DNA of 64,000 nt, taken from Aquatica leii. Lineage: Eukaryota > Arthropoda > Insecta > Coleoptera > Lampyridae. Made by a program: the position numbers and the translations under genes. Under the pieces are notes generated by a model that had not been told where the DNA came from, made no database searches, and saw only the letters and a list, made by a program, of their open reading frames with translations. Numbering within the stretch: position 1 is the first letter of the stretch; each line of letters starts with the position of its first letter. Positions 1 through 10,864 of this stretch are shown one piece after another. The stretch lies in NCBI GenBank assembly GCA_035610365.1, contig CM069433.1, positions 132,326,545-132,390,544 of the forward strand, given 5' to 3'.

Positions 1-632
1 TTTTTGCATAATTTTACGTTTCAAGGTCTCCTGAATCAGAAAAACGTATTTTTGACAAAAAAATTTTGAGTGTCTGTGTGCGTGTCTGTGTAACGACGTA
101 CCCACGATAACTCTCGAACCAAAAGTCCTAGTAACTTGAAATTTGGTATAGAGATGACTTTTCATATTCTCTCGGTTATATCAAAAGATGGGTATGATAA
201 AGAAACCGGAAATGGGTCTATCCGCCATTTTTAACATTTTTTTTTATATAATTTTGTACGTATGTAAATAATTCGAATTATTTTTAGTTTCTTATAGAAA
301 TAATATTTATAACAATTTATTTAGATAAAAAATGTTCTACCATTAACAGTTTATTAGATATTTTATTTACAGTTAAAAATGAATTCACATATATAATATA
401 GGTTCAAATCCTGCATACGACGATTTTTTGTAGAAAAAAATTCTATATCTTGAAAGGAAAGCAAGATACGTGAAAATAATTTTTACTGAAAGGAAAGCAA
501 TATTGAGGCGCAGAAATATAGGAGTTATTCGATATGATAACATAAGCTCAATTTGCCATATTTTGGTTATATCTTAATAAAATGGAGGAAGTCAATACAA
601 ACGTGTAAATATCACTTCAAAGTAGTTTTATG
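1..632. repeat. Left arm of the long inverted repeat
   Basis: Pairs with 2473-3110 over roughly 630 bp with scattered mismatches and indels. It contains two short copies of GAAAGGAAAGCAA (about 455-500). It contains no open frame with recognisable homology. Confidence 0.75.
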
Positions 633-654
633 ACAACATAACCTTAAAAAAATA

Positions 655-1005
655 TGTAGACATTCCTTCATCATTCCTTATAGAAAAGTTGTGTAGTGAA
701 CACGCCAGTTTTTTTTTTGTAAACAAAAGACTGATCATCTTATTTTTCCTTCATATGGCATCGGTTAGGGAATCAATGTTTAATTTTGCACGTTTTACGC
801 CGTCTTTACTTCTGGACGTCTAAGATAAGATCTTTGATAAGATAATTGAAAAAGAATTGTTCCTGCATCTTGGGCCTGGCCCAAGGTATAAAACTAATTA
901 GTGGTCTCAGGTAGGAGATTGTACCGATTGGTACTAAAATCAATGTATTATTTTTGATCATGCACTTGAGCGTTTAAAATCACCACATATGAAGGAATGT
1001 CTACA
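655..1005. mobile_element. Small nested inverted-repeat element (MITE-like)
   Basis: TGTAGACATTCCTTCAT at 655-671 is repeated in perfect inverse orientation at 989-1005, bounding a 351-bp stretch inside the larger foldback element. No coding sequence is present. A clear target-site duplication was not found, so the exact ends are uncertain. The interior includes the perfect palindrome CTTGGGCCTGGCCCAAG (869-885). Confidence 0.5.
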
Positions 1006-1339
1006 GGTAGTGCTAATAAATATTTTACTTGAAAATACCACTTACATTGCTAATTAAAATCACTTAACTGAGCATACGAACATTTACATAACATACCACA
1101 ACAAAGATAAGTGTGAAATCCTAAAATACCGCGTTATATCTATAAACTGTGCAATGTTGTTCGATGTTGAGTTCAATCTCAATGATGTTAAGTAATAGGA
1201 AAGTTGTTAAATTTGGATGGCCCAAGGTATAAGATGGCCCAAGGTACAATACTCTCCCCTGTACAGTAAAAATGTTTATTTAATGCTTACTTTTATTTAT
1301 AAATAAAAATATACTTTATGAGATTAAAATTGCACACTA

Positions 1340-1917
1340 AGAAGAGGTAGGAATTTTGTGACCAAACTTGGAAGAAAAGTTTAACTTCTCAAAAGTAGTA
1401 AATTTATTCCACACCGTGGGGATTATAGTATGGGGTGCTATAGCCTATGGGAGTAAGTCTGGTTTGGCATTCATCCGAGGCAATATAAACCCCCGGCGAT
1501 ATGTTAACAAAGTGGTAAAATCCGACATTCTTCAATTTCTTCAGCAGCTGGAAGACCTACTTTTCCAACAAGATACTCTATGAACCTATTCGAAGAAGTC
1601 AATGTTAATTTCTTACCATGGCCACCCAGATCTCCCGACGTTTCGCTTATTGAACACGTGTGGGACATTATAGATAGAAGACTCAGAAACTTAGCGCATC
1701 CTACACAGACACAGGAGCCTTTCCGACATGAATTGCAAATTGTTTGGGATACAATAACTCAAGATAAAATTGACCATCCCCTGGAATCGATGCCAATACA
1801 TTATTAAATAAAAATTGTCCATCTTTGTTCTTTTTTTTTTTAATTTATTCAGTTACTATATCTAAATAGCTAAGCTTTCCTGCCAAGTTTGGTCACAAAA
1901 TTACCACCTCTTCTTGG
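1340..1917 (+). mobile_element. Internally deleted Tc1/mariner element
   Basis: The ends are inverted repeats of about 40 bp: AGAAGAGGTAGGAATTTTGT on the left and its counterpart ACAAAATTACCACCTCTTCT on the right. TA dinucleotides flank both ends (1338-1339 and 1918-1919), as expected for the TA target of this superfamily. At 578 bp it is well under half the usual length of a full element, and only the C-terminal half of the transposase remains. The element sits inside the long-armed foldback of 1-3110, so it inserted there later. Confidence 0.75.
1368..1807 (+). pseudogene. Tc1/mariner transposase, C-terminal half, frameshifted
   Basis: Two overlapping frames together give the second half of a Tc1-type DDE transposase. 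The first (to 1583) has the VWGAIAYGSKS strand and ends at LLFQQD, the second catalytic Asp position. The second (1580-1807) resumes with PWPPRSPDVSLIEHVW, which holds the third acidic residue (the Glu of IEHVW). The residues that normally follow FQQD, including the conserved His, are lost at the frame change. The N-terminal DNA-binding domain and first Asp are absent, deleted between the left terminal repeat and 1368. The product cannot be active. Superfamily identity is firm; the lineage is not resolved. Confidence 0.85.
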
Positions 1918-2472
1918 TACACACCTTTCAAATCACAAAATAATTTTTAAATTTTTACTTTCTACAGTCGCACGTTATGAATTCATTTGATAATTTTTGA
2001 GAGAACACCCAACTTTTATTTAGAAAGAAATAAATACCGTTTTTGTTTTATTTTTAATTTTTGTTCCTTTTATTGCTTTATTTTTTTGTTCCTTCTCTTT
2101 TCTAAAAAATGTTCTGTTCTTCACATCACTATCAACAAAGCAATTAAGAAATGTTTGTCAATATTTAAAAAAAATTGAATAACTTAAAAAATAATAATTT
2201 TAGATATAAAGCCTTTTACTAGTACACTAGAATAACATGTAAAATCTAAAAAAAACTGGTGTGGTCACCACACGACTTACTTCTAAAGAATTTCTACATA
2301 TTTTGAATTTTCAAATTGAAGGAAAGTCGTTCCTATAAGGAATTTCTAGATATTTTTTATTTTCAAATTAAAGAAAAACATTCAAGTCAAAAAAATATAG
2401 AGAATTCAGAAAACTACTACTATTACTAAGTATTACACATTAGAAAATTTTTATTTAAAATTTTTTTCGTCC

Positions 2473-3110
2473 TATCCACTTTGAAGTGATATGTACACGT
2501 TTGTATTGACAGCATACTATAGTTTTATTGAAATTTTAATCCTCAATTTCAGTAAGATATAATAAGAAAATCGTAAATTGAGGTTATGTTGTCATATCGA
2601 CTAACTCCTATATTTGTGCGCCTCGATGTTGCTTTACCCTTTAATAAATTTTAACGTATCCTACTTTACCTTTAAGATATGGAATTTTTTTTATAAAAAA
2701 ATACGATTCAAACCTCGATTATATTTGGAATTCATTTTAAATTATAAATCAAATATCTAATAAACTGTTAATGTTAGAATTTTTTTTTATTTGAAAAAAT
2801 TGTTAGGAAGAATTATCTCTATAAGAAATGTAAAAATAATTCGAATCATTTACGTACGTACAAAATTATATAAAAAAAACTGTTAAAAATGGCCGATACA
2901 CCCAGTTTCAGTTTCTTTATCAGACCCAGTTTTTAATAGAACTGAGAGAATATGAAAAGCCAGCTCCATATCAAATTTTAAGTTACTAGGACTTTTGGTT
3001 CGAGAGTTGTCACGGGTACACACACACAAACAAACCCGTAAGTTTTTTTGTTAAAAATACTTTTTTCTGATTCAGGAGACCTTGAAACGTAAAATTCTGC
3101 AAAAAATTGC
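2473..3110. repeat. Right arm of the long inverted repeat
   Basis: Reverse-complement partner of 1-632. The outermost bases of this arm (3069-3110) match the first 42 bases of the window almost base for base, so the arms were once close to identical. Divergence is greater toward the interior. Confidence 0.75.
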
Positions 3111-3120
3111 GATCGCTAAA

Positions 3121-5515
3121 CTTTCCTTATAGTAAAATAAAAAACTAAAATAACGACTTAATAGTCAAACTTTCAAACGCCATAGGTTTTTGATCTAAAA
3201 GACATTTAATAAATACGAATCACGCTGTACAATATATCAAACTTTAGTAGTAACGTAAGCGGATTTCAGTATAAATGATTTTTTTTGACAATTGTAACTA
3301 GTGTAAACTAAAACATGTTGATAAAATTTGTTTAAAATCTTGCAAGAAAATAATTTTTTTTATTTGTTTACTCAATAAAGTTATTATTTCCTACCTAAAT
3401 ACATCATTTTGACTATTATTTAAATGTTCTGATAATATGGCAGGATTAACTGAAATATTGTTATTCTAATAATTTCAGGTTTACTTTTAAAAAAAATGCA
3501 ACAGTGCAGATAGCGCAGTGAACTACAAGTTTTATCAATAATACGAGTCATTGTCCGAAACTGTTTAAAACTCTAAATCGATTTACAGAACATAAATATA
3601 AAGCCGATTAAGGCACACGTAAAATGCACATATAAGTATAGATTTAAATTAGTATTTCAATTTGCCCAAAAATGCACCGTTAGATGTCACTGAACATTAT
3701 TACAACCATCGCAAAACTGCATCCTGTTAAATTATTTAGAACTAATCTAGTTGACTTATTACTACAATTCATAATTTGCCTTTTTTTAGTGAAAAATACA
3801 TCTTTCAAATTACAAATTTCAAAGCTTTGCTTCAAAGGTTCGTACTATAGCTACTTTTCCATTTCCATACATAATTTTTTCATTATAGATAATTGTTCTT
3901 TGCAATTGTAGAAATTTTACAAATAAATGCAAATTTGAAAAATTTTGTGTTCGTTTTTAATAATGGTAATTTTATTTTAACAATTTTTTCTTTGTTATGG
4001 TCTTTGTATTTTCAAATAAGTTATTGTCTACTCATTGTCTTCACATGATTACATTCCGAACACATATATTAAATTACATTTTCGATACTCCAGAAAGTAA
4101 CTAAAAATGTGTAATCTGTATATACATGAATAAATACATTTAAAAAAACGTAAAGAAAATTATGTAGAAATCACTATGTATATTATAACATTAGAATCTA
4201 AATTAAAAGCATGTCTTCAATTGTAAAATCTAAATCTAGACAAGCAAAATTTATTACTATTCCTTTCCTAGAATTCTGGAATTACAATCAGTATGCAAAT
4301 TGGCATGTTAACGTAATGGAAAAATGGAAATTGTATCTTCGTTTGAATAAAGATATTCGACATACTGATAATAGAATTCGTAAGAAGTTGAACAAAAACG
4401 CAAATAAAAATCCCAGACAGTAGTAGAGTTTTACTAAAACTTTCAAAAACAAGCTTCAGGAAAATTTCATTAAGTTCCTTAATTAATTCTAAATTATATT
4501 TGAGTTGGGTTAAGTTGTATGTAGTTTTCAAATCGTAGTGGATGCAATTAGTAAACGCGCATTAGTTATATTCCGTTTCTTGAAATAAAGAGATTACACA
4601 ATAAGCATTTTGATTAAAAGGAGACTGTAAATGCAAAAGCTTCAAAATGAAGTACAATATGAACACGAGCATGTTTAGATGTGTTAGCTGTATAGAATAA
4701 ATCAAAACAAAAACATCACGTAATTTAGTATATTCTATACGTTATAAATGAGGTAGTTTTAGTTTAGTACGTTTTTTTTCAATCACGACTAAACTGTTGT
4801 TGAGTATATTAAAGTAATTTATTTTTATGTATGGTACTTATAAATATTGTTTAAACGGTTATAAATCAGGGTCGATGATTAAGCAAATGCATAATGTCTA
4901 TTTTTTTCTTTTTATTTGAGGTACAAACTGTATACAAAAAAAAATTCGGTGCAATTTTTTATAAAAACATTGATCAAGACTTTTAAACTTACTTACCTAC
5001 AGAAAATTTAACTAAAATTTTTACGGTGATATTTTTGTTATAATTACACAAATTTACACGACCTGTAAACTTTATACAGAAATTTCGTACTATAAAATGT
5101 AAAGTAGAAAAGATGTTTGAAGACATGAAAAATTATTAATAATTTAATATCAGTTATGAAAAGACAGTTTATTTACCAATTGAAGAAATGGAAAAAGTCC
5201 ACAAAACTAATGCATCGACGATGTTGTCTTTACAATGTTATTTGTTATTGAAATAATGATCAATAAATGGTTGTTTTGTATTTAAAAAAAATCGTACATA
5301 GTGTAATGTCGTTAATGTGAACATTCGTTAGTTTAAACTGTTCTGTAGCATGAATAGAATTGTTGTTTTTTCATTCCTATTGACAGCCGCATAGTATGAA
5401 CACTTGTGAGTGTGATCAGCATTGTTAAACTTTTTGATCCTAAAACCATTCGGAAATAGATCAGTAGTTTAAAGGCAACTAGATTTTCAGTTCCTAAAAA
5501 AGCAGTTAAGCGACC
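3121..5515. other. AT-rich stretch without a recognised gene
   Basis: Only short open frames occur (for example 3684-3911 and 4211-4423). They are low-complexity, lack recognisable domains and fit chance in AT-rich DNA. No RNA gene or clear repeat was seen. Confidence 0.5.
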
Positions 5516-5519
5516 TTAA

Positions 5520-5930
5520 AGTGTGCAAACACCTGAAAACACCACGGCATAAGAGCTTCAATTGACAGTCTCCAACCCTATCTGCGTGAAAACATGTTGC
5601 TGCGCTTGGAATGTCGTCCAGAATGGCAAGGCAAATCTTACACTCAGACCTTCACCTGCATCCCTACAAGATGGCGATTGCACAGGAATTAAGTCCACAA
5701 GACTGGGTAAAACGTACGATGCTTGCAATACAATACTAAGTGATGTACCCCCCCGACATTGTTTGGACTAGTGACAAAACGCATTTTAAAAACAATTCTT
5801 TGAGCAATAAACATTTTCTTTATGTATCTTGGATCGTTTTCTTTTACAATTCACCCTTCAACTCAGAGCATCATTTGGAATCACCTACTCTATGTACTTA
5901 TATACTAACTGACGTAGAATACTGAACACT
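5520..5930 (+). pseudogene. Mariner-type transposase fragment (helix-turn-helix and first catalytic Asp)
   Basis: Read across frames, the stretch gives VQTPENT, then AALGMSSRMARQILHSD, then LHLHPYKMAIAQELSP, then WTSDKTHF. This is the order found in IS630/mariner-like transposases of insects: a linker, a second helix-turn-helix with the LG-S-RM--ILH--LHLHPYK signature, then the first catalytic Asp in the W-SD--HF strand. The useful frame changes between about 5560 and 5740, and several stops interrupt it. Downstream sequence to about 5930 weakly resembles the continuation; the remaining catalytic residues are missing. The longest ATG-started frame at 5562-5771 is a shadow in the wrong frame. 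Confidence 0.8.
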
Positions 5931-5934
5931 CAGC

Positions 5935-7720
5935 ACTTATGCTTTTGTTGTAAGTTTTTATTAGCGTATTTATTTTATCTCTTAAATGACTAAGAGTCCA
6001 ACTGTGCAGCATTTTTGTTTTGCTACCTTTTATGTTTTTGTCAAAATTCAAATTTCCAGCAACTTAGTTTCTTCGATACATAATGTATTGGGAAACTTTG
6101 AAAAAACAAGATGTTTCATTGTTACAAAATTATTGATAAAGCAAATAAGAATTTACATACTTTGCTAAGTTATTCTCAAGCAGGGTTTCACTATGTTGCA
6201 CATCAAAATTCAAAAACAGCATTAATTACAACTTTAACATAAAATTTACTAAAAAAAAAAGCAATAGCGTAGAATGCGTCCATTATAATTTAATAAAAAA
6301 AGGCGCCAAACTAGGACAAATAACTCCAGGAGCCACTTAAAGTGGACAAACCGAACAAGACAAACCTAACAATGACTATATTTATTGCAGTGGCAACATA
6401 AAAATAAAAACAATCAAGAAACGAAGTACACAATAACGAATTATTTGTAAGTAAAAAAGTAATAATGTAGTATCAGCGGAACCTTATATTAGGTAGCACC
6501 CATACACGTAGATACTGGTTATTAATGTTGAAGTTAGTGAATCGAATGTGGTGGATACAAAGAAAAAGAATCAAATGAATACAAAGCTAGTGATTACACA
6601 GTAAGGAGCAAAACACTGGTGATAATTTTAACAAGTAATTAAAAAAAAATTGCAGAAATAATCGTGATAACTTTCATTTATCTCTCTAGGTCGTTTGTAT
6701 CCACGATTGACACCACAACAAATTATGAAATATAGAAAGAGGTTACTTACGGTTACCCTAACATGCGATTAGCTAATGGCATACTCAAAACATCACCATA
6801 AAACTGCTGAACGTTTAACTAATACATGTATAATGGTATCACAAGTAATTTGCGAATAGTTCCAAAGGATTTTTACACTGATAAATTTCTGATGTGCCAC
6901 CGAGTCTTTGGGATTAGTTATCTATCTAACATTGCACATGACCTGACTCCAGTGAACCATTAAGACTTGGTTATTTCATTCTAGTATCCGTGCATGTCCT
7001 AAAGAAACAACTAATCGGGTCATATGTAGCAATTTCTTGAGGTAACAAAAATACATGAAAATGACCAAACTTGCCCAGCAAATTTTTCACATGTAATATT
7101 TCAAGATCGTAATTGATTTGCACATTAATAGCGTGGATGTTCCAACATACCTAAAATGGAGAAAACACTGGACTTTGCGTTAGCACACGTGCCGTTTCCT
7201 TAACGTGAATGAAACGAAAAAAAGGTGAGGAGCAAATCACCTCGCAGATGGCGTTTACGACGAGGCAAAACTCTTACAGCAGAAACCATACCAAGATTGT
7301 TTAACATAACACGTTGTTGCACTTAGCACGTTGTTTAGTTTACGCGTTCATCCGTCTACTCATTTAGATTCTAATATAATCTAAAGAAACCGCTCAAATC
7401 TTTAGTTTTGTATTCAAGAGAAAAAACATCCGTTTCTAGAGTCCAAAAATAAAAAGTAGGAGCGTAATTATATTATACACAGTGTCTCAACGAAACGTAA
7501 AAATATTTCAAATCCAGTTTACAAAGTTTTTGTTACTTATTACTTGACAAACTTACAAAAACTCGTTTGGAAAAACATGTTTTTAATTAAGTAATTCAAA
7601 GTACGCGGCAAAATTACATTAAAAATCTGATTCACTTCGTGAAATTATTATATAACTTTTATCAATTTTTTTTGTCTACACAATTTATTATTTTTAAATA
7701 ATCTTTTGATAACCATCTGA
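5935..7720. other. No recognised gene
   Basis: I see no protein homology, RNA gene or strong repeat here. One short open frame (5986-6168) has no recognisable features. Confidence 0.4.
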
Positions 7721-7724
7721 TATT

Positions 7725-7895
7725 ATGGAAGGTTATCTAATACATTATTATGGATCTTTCTCTAATAAAAAACGTAAAACGAAACATTTATCAGTACCTG
7801 ATGCAGAAAGTATTCTAAATATCTTTAAAGCTTGTGAACAAAGTCAACCAAGTAGTTCGAAAACAGATCATAGTAAATTTACAGCTACAAGGTAA
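7725..7895 (+). CDS. Small unrecognised open frame (56 codons)
   Basis: An ATG-started frame encodes a Lys/Ser-rich peptide beginning MEGYLIHYYGSFSNKKRKT. The codon run is less biased to Asn/Ile/Phe than nearby chance frames, and it ends at ACAAGGTAACG, which contains a splice-donor-like AG|GTAA. It could be the first exon of a degraded transposase whose C-terminal part lies at 8235-8476, but the distance and broken sequence between them prevent proof. I do not recognise the peptide itself. Confidence 0.25.
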   Translation: MEGYLIHYYGSFSNKKRKTKHLSVPDAESILNIFKACEQSQPSSSKTDHSKFTATR

Positions 7896-8234
7896 CGTAA
7901 CGATTTATTTTATTTACGTTTTTTATATACTTACATGTAAAGATTGATATTAGCTTTACTTATTTACACAGGCGTTTTTCTATCTAGTGCATACAATGTG
8001 ATAAATAGATAAAACACAGATCACGTAGATCAAGACCAAAATTAGATAATGTTCAGGATGGAATGAAAAGTGCCCTGTACAGTTCTTCTTCTTTTTATAT
8101 AATGAACTACCAACAGGCTTGCATTAACAAATATGAGAATTTGCGAACTTTAGGTTAGTTAAACAAAAAAATTGTAGTGTGTTTATAGGTACAAAAAACT
8201 TCTACAATTACAAAAGTTGAACATTCCAAAGTAT

Positions 8235-8476
8235 GTCGTGGATGAAATATTACCACCATATCACTGTGAATTTAATCTGATTGAATTAAAATGGGCACAA
8301 ATGAATGGGGAAATTGCTAGACAAAATACATTATTTAAAATTAAAGATGTTAAAAATTTATTTCTTAAAGAGTAGCCAATGTTTTTGAAGATACTTGGAA
8401 AAAATCTATACCGCATGTGATTAAACTAAGACAAGAAATATGCCAGACAGACCCTCACATGAATGTTTCCACGTAA
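8235..8476 (+). pseudogene. IS630/Tc1-like DDE transposase, C-terminal fragment
   Basis: The frame gives LPPYHCEFNLIELKWAQ followed by MNGEIARQNTLFKIKDV and, after a stop and a frame shift at 8373-8376, NVFEDTWKKSIPHVIK. This matches the end of the DDE domain in IS630-like transposases of insects, where LPPYHC-YNPIE-IWA carries the third catalytic acidic residue (here the Glu of LIEL). The usual Asn-Pro before that Glu has become Asn-Leu. The first two catalytic Asp residues are not found upstream, so this is a dead fragment. Confidence 0.8.
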
Positions 8477-8479
8477 ATG

Positions 8480-9518
8480 TTTATGTCATTCGATTTTTGT
8501 AGTCGTGTTATGTGTAAACTTAATAATGTTGTATAAAATAATAAATGTAATGTATTTATTACTTGCTGTTGGTTATTACAATTATAATTTTGTATTTTTT
8601 AAAAATATTTAATACCTATTTCATTATATGTTTAAAACTAACAAAAAATCTGACTATCGTATAGGCAACCAACAATACAAGTATGCACATTGAATAAACG
8701 TTGTACATTCTTATTATTCGTGTACGTAAATCTGACTTAAGTGCAGCTACATTTTTAGTAGGGGGACTTATTTCCATCTATTGAGCGTGCTAGTATAATA
8801 ATAATCCGTTAAGTTTGTGGACGATCTATTCAATGATCCAAAGTGCAATTGATATGAAGCACAAATATTTAGAATTACTCGCAATTAGTTTTTTTTTAAA
8901 TAAAAATATAATAAAAGACACAACAACAAAAAAGCTTAGATAACTTTAATTTTTGAGTGTCAATTTGACCAGCAATAATACTGAGGACAAAGATGATGTG
9001 GTTTTAGTTAAAATCCTGAAAACTAAAATAATTTGTAATTGCGGATGATTTTTAATAAATATAGTATAAGATGTATGCAGTTTTGCGCTCAGTGTGTCTT
9101 GTACGCATTTTGTTTAAATTATCTTAACAACATGAGTATTGAGCAAGTCATTGGCATCAACAGTACCTAAAACAGTAGACCCATTTTTAAAATTACAGGA
9201 TCCAGAATCTTATACTGATCATATATTCAGAAGCACTGGTGCGATTCTGTTTGCTGACTAATGCTGATCTGCTGACTATTAAAAGGCAACAAAAAACAAA
9301 ATAAAAAATCGACCAGCAAATCGCTAATTCCAAACTGACCCAAATAACTACCCAATTTTCATTTTTATTAAAATTATAAAGAGAAGACACTTTATTTTTG
9401 CGTTTTCAATGTTTTAAGTTTATGTTTGTATGTTTACCGGGAACCGCATGTTTTTGTATTGGATAGTATAGGCAAGTAGTGGGGGGATGGTGGTTGGGAA
9501 GCTCCTATTGTATTAATT
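8480..9518. other. No firm gene; weak BED-finger-like trace
   Basis: Mostly AT-rich with no clear coding signal. Around 9150-9330 the plus strand reads, with stops, DPFLKLQDPESYTDHIF and STGAILF, faintly resembling the BED-type finger at the start of some hAT transposases. The two Cys and later His are not convincing, so no gene is called. Confidence 0.3.
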
Positions 9519-9520
9519 AA

Positions 9521-9676
9521 TTACAAGAGTTAAAGAAAGCCATCCCAAGAGAAAACCAAGCCATTCCACGAGAAATGTTACAAGATTCAATGCGTAACTT
9601 CAGGGAACATGTGTTCAATCGAAAGAGTGCTATCTACGCGATGTTATATTTTTTATTTTTTGTAATTTTTTTTTAA
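9521..9676 (+). pseudogene. Mariner-like transposase, extreme C-terminal fragment
   Basis: A 51-codon open frame without a start reads LQELKKAIPRENQA and then IPREMLQDSMRNFREHV. This matches the alpha-helical tail of Tc1/mariner transposases of the DUF4817 type, where a run such as I-EMLQ-VMRNFR-RL precedes a Gly-Gly-His-containing end. That terminal segment is replaced here by AT-rich hydrophobic codons. No DDE residues remain upstream. The fragment is on the plus strand, opposite to the relatives at 14774-14985 and 34484-34990. Confidence 0.65.
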
Positions 9677-9679
9677 TTC

Positions 9680-10139
9680 CGAGTTTGTAGAAAAATTGTT
9701 AAAAAAATTTTCAGTTCAAAATTTAAAAAGTTGTGCGATAATGCGATAATTTTTTTAAAAGTATAGTTTCTAAAAATACCAAATTTTTTTAATGTAAAGG
9801 TATGTTCTGGATTTGTATCTAATATGGTGTACAACAAGAGTTGGTATTGGTTCATTAAAGAATTTAGAAACAAACCCCCTCGTTAAAAACTGCATCTGTC
9901 AAAAATTATTGAAGTTAGAATGTAAAGATCGCTTTATGGGTGTTGACTAGTACAGATATTTTCAGTTATTGTGCCTCCGTCTCCTAGTGTTAAACGTAAC
10001 AGAATACCTCTAGTTTGAAGACTTTAAAATTATCACTATGTTAGCGACTTGGACAGGAGTAGATTTTGTGTCTATCAAAATGTTGGTTTACCCTATCACG
10101 ACATTAATTGTACTGCAATGACGGTAATGCTTTTGTTGT
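9680..10139. other. No recognised gene
   Basis: AT-rich; the minus-strand frame at 9673-9873 has no recognisable domain. It precedes a mariner pseudogene, whose N-terminal end may extend back to about 10050 without recognisable motifs. Confidence 0.4.
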
Positions 10140-10860
10140 CGTGTGTAAGCATGAGAAGGTAGAGGAACACGAAGAAGACCAACTGGTTAACTGAGACGTA
10201 CCACAGAGCGTCAAGATAGACAACTAGCTCTACGAGACCGTTTTGCTGCTACACGTCGAATCGCTGACCAATGGTTTTGAGAAGAAGGAAGACCTGTTAC
10301 TATGTGTACATTCGAGTCTTTAGATTTTTTTCATACCGTCCACGATTAGTGCTTCCTTTAGCTGCGGGACCATGGAAAGTAACGTGATATTAATTTTGCT
10401 GTTGAGATACATGTACGCAACACTGTTGGAGTAATGGTTTAGGGGATATAGCCTATGGTAACCGATCACCACTTAGAGGCAGTATGATAACTGCGCGTCA
10501 GGTTGATGATGTCCTACAAACTACTTTACTACCTTTACTGGATGGCCCTCTAGACTTCCTTTTTCAGCAAGGCAACGCACGTCTCCATATTGAACGTCGA
10601 CTATGAACTTTCAAGAAACAGGCGTTAACGTTCTGCCGTAGGCATCTAGTTCACCGAATTTAAATCCCATCGAACAAGTGTGGAATGTGATGGGGACGAG
10701 ACTTTCTAGTTTGCACCATCCTCCACAGATTCTGGCATAGTTAATCCACGAAGTTTAAGTTGCTTGGAGCGAGGTATTACAAAAAAACGTCAACCATCTC
10801 ATGTTGTCGATGCCTAGCCCTGTACTGGAGTGTACTCAACTACGGGGTCGCCAAACATTT
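10140..10860 (+). pseudogene. Tc1/mariner transposase pseudogene with lost catalytic Asp
   Basis: The order of motifs is complete from the DNA-binding linker onward. RRTTERQDRQLALRD and RFAATRRIADQWF (about 10190-10280) form the end of the helix-turn-helix region. IAYGNRSPLRGSMI (from about 10446) is the middle of the DDE domain. LDFLFQQGNARLH has Gly in place of the second catalytic Asp, and SSPNLNPIEQVWNVMG has Asn in place of the usual Asp but keeps the third Glu. Stops and frame changes occur at about 10278, 10607, 10640 and 10740. It is related to, but clearly diverged from, the copy at 1368-1807. Flanking terminal repeats were not found. Confidence 0.85.
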
Positions 10861-10864
10861 TATT

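Larger units (their letters stand above)
1..3110. mobile_element. Foldback-like element with very long terminal inverted repeats
   Basis: Bases 1-632 and 2473-3110 are imperfect inverted copies of each other. The left arm opens with GTTTCAAGGTCTCCTGAATC (23-42), whose reverse complement lies at about 3069-3088, and the match continues to ATCACTTCAAAGT near the inner end of the left arm and ACTTTGAAGTGAT near 2477-2490. The right end runs out near an eight-base palindrome, GCGATCGC (3108-3115). The left end lies outside the window, so the true element starts before base 1. The interior holds two smaller nested elements but no gene for the outer element. Arms this long fit foldback elements or an internally deleted Polinton or other large DNA transposon; no Polinton gene is visible, so the class stays open. 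Confidence 0.75.

Noticed and set aside
395..420. GGTTCAAATCC looks like a tRNA B-box
   Set aside because: It lies in the long inverted repeat, the other arm has a diverged version, and no acceptor stem, A-box or anticodon arm can be built around it.
5562..5771. Cys-rich 69-codon frame
   Set aside because: A shadow of the mariner fragment; the neighbouring frame gives the recognisable helix-turn-helix and W-SD--HF motifs.
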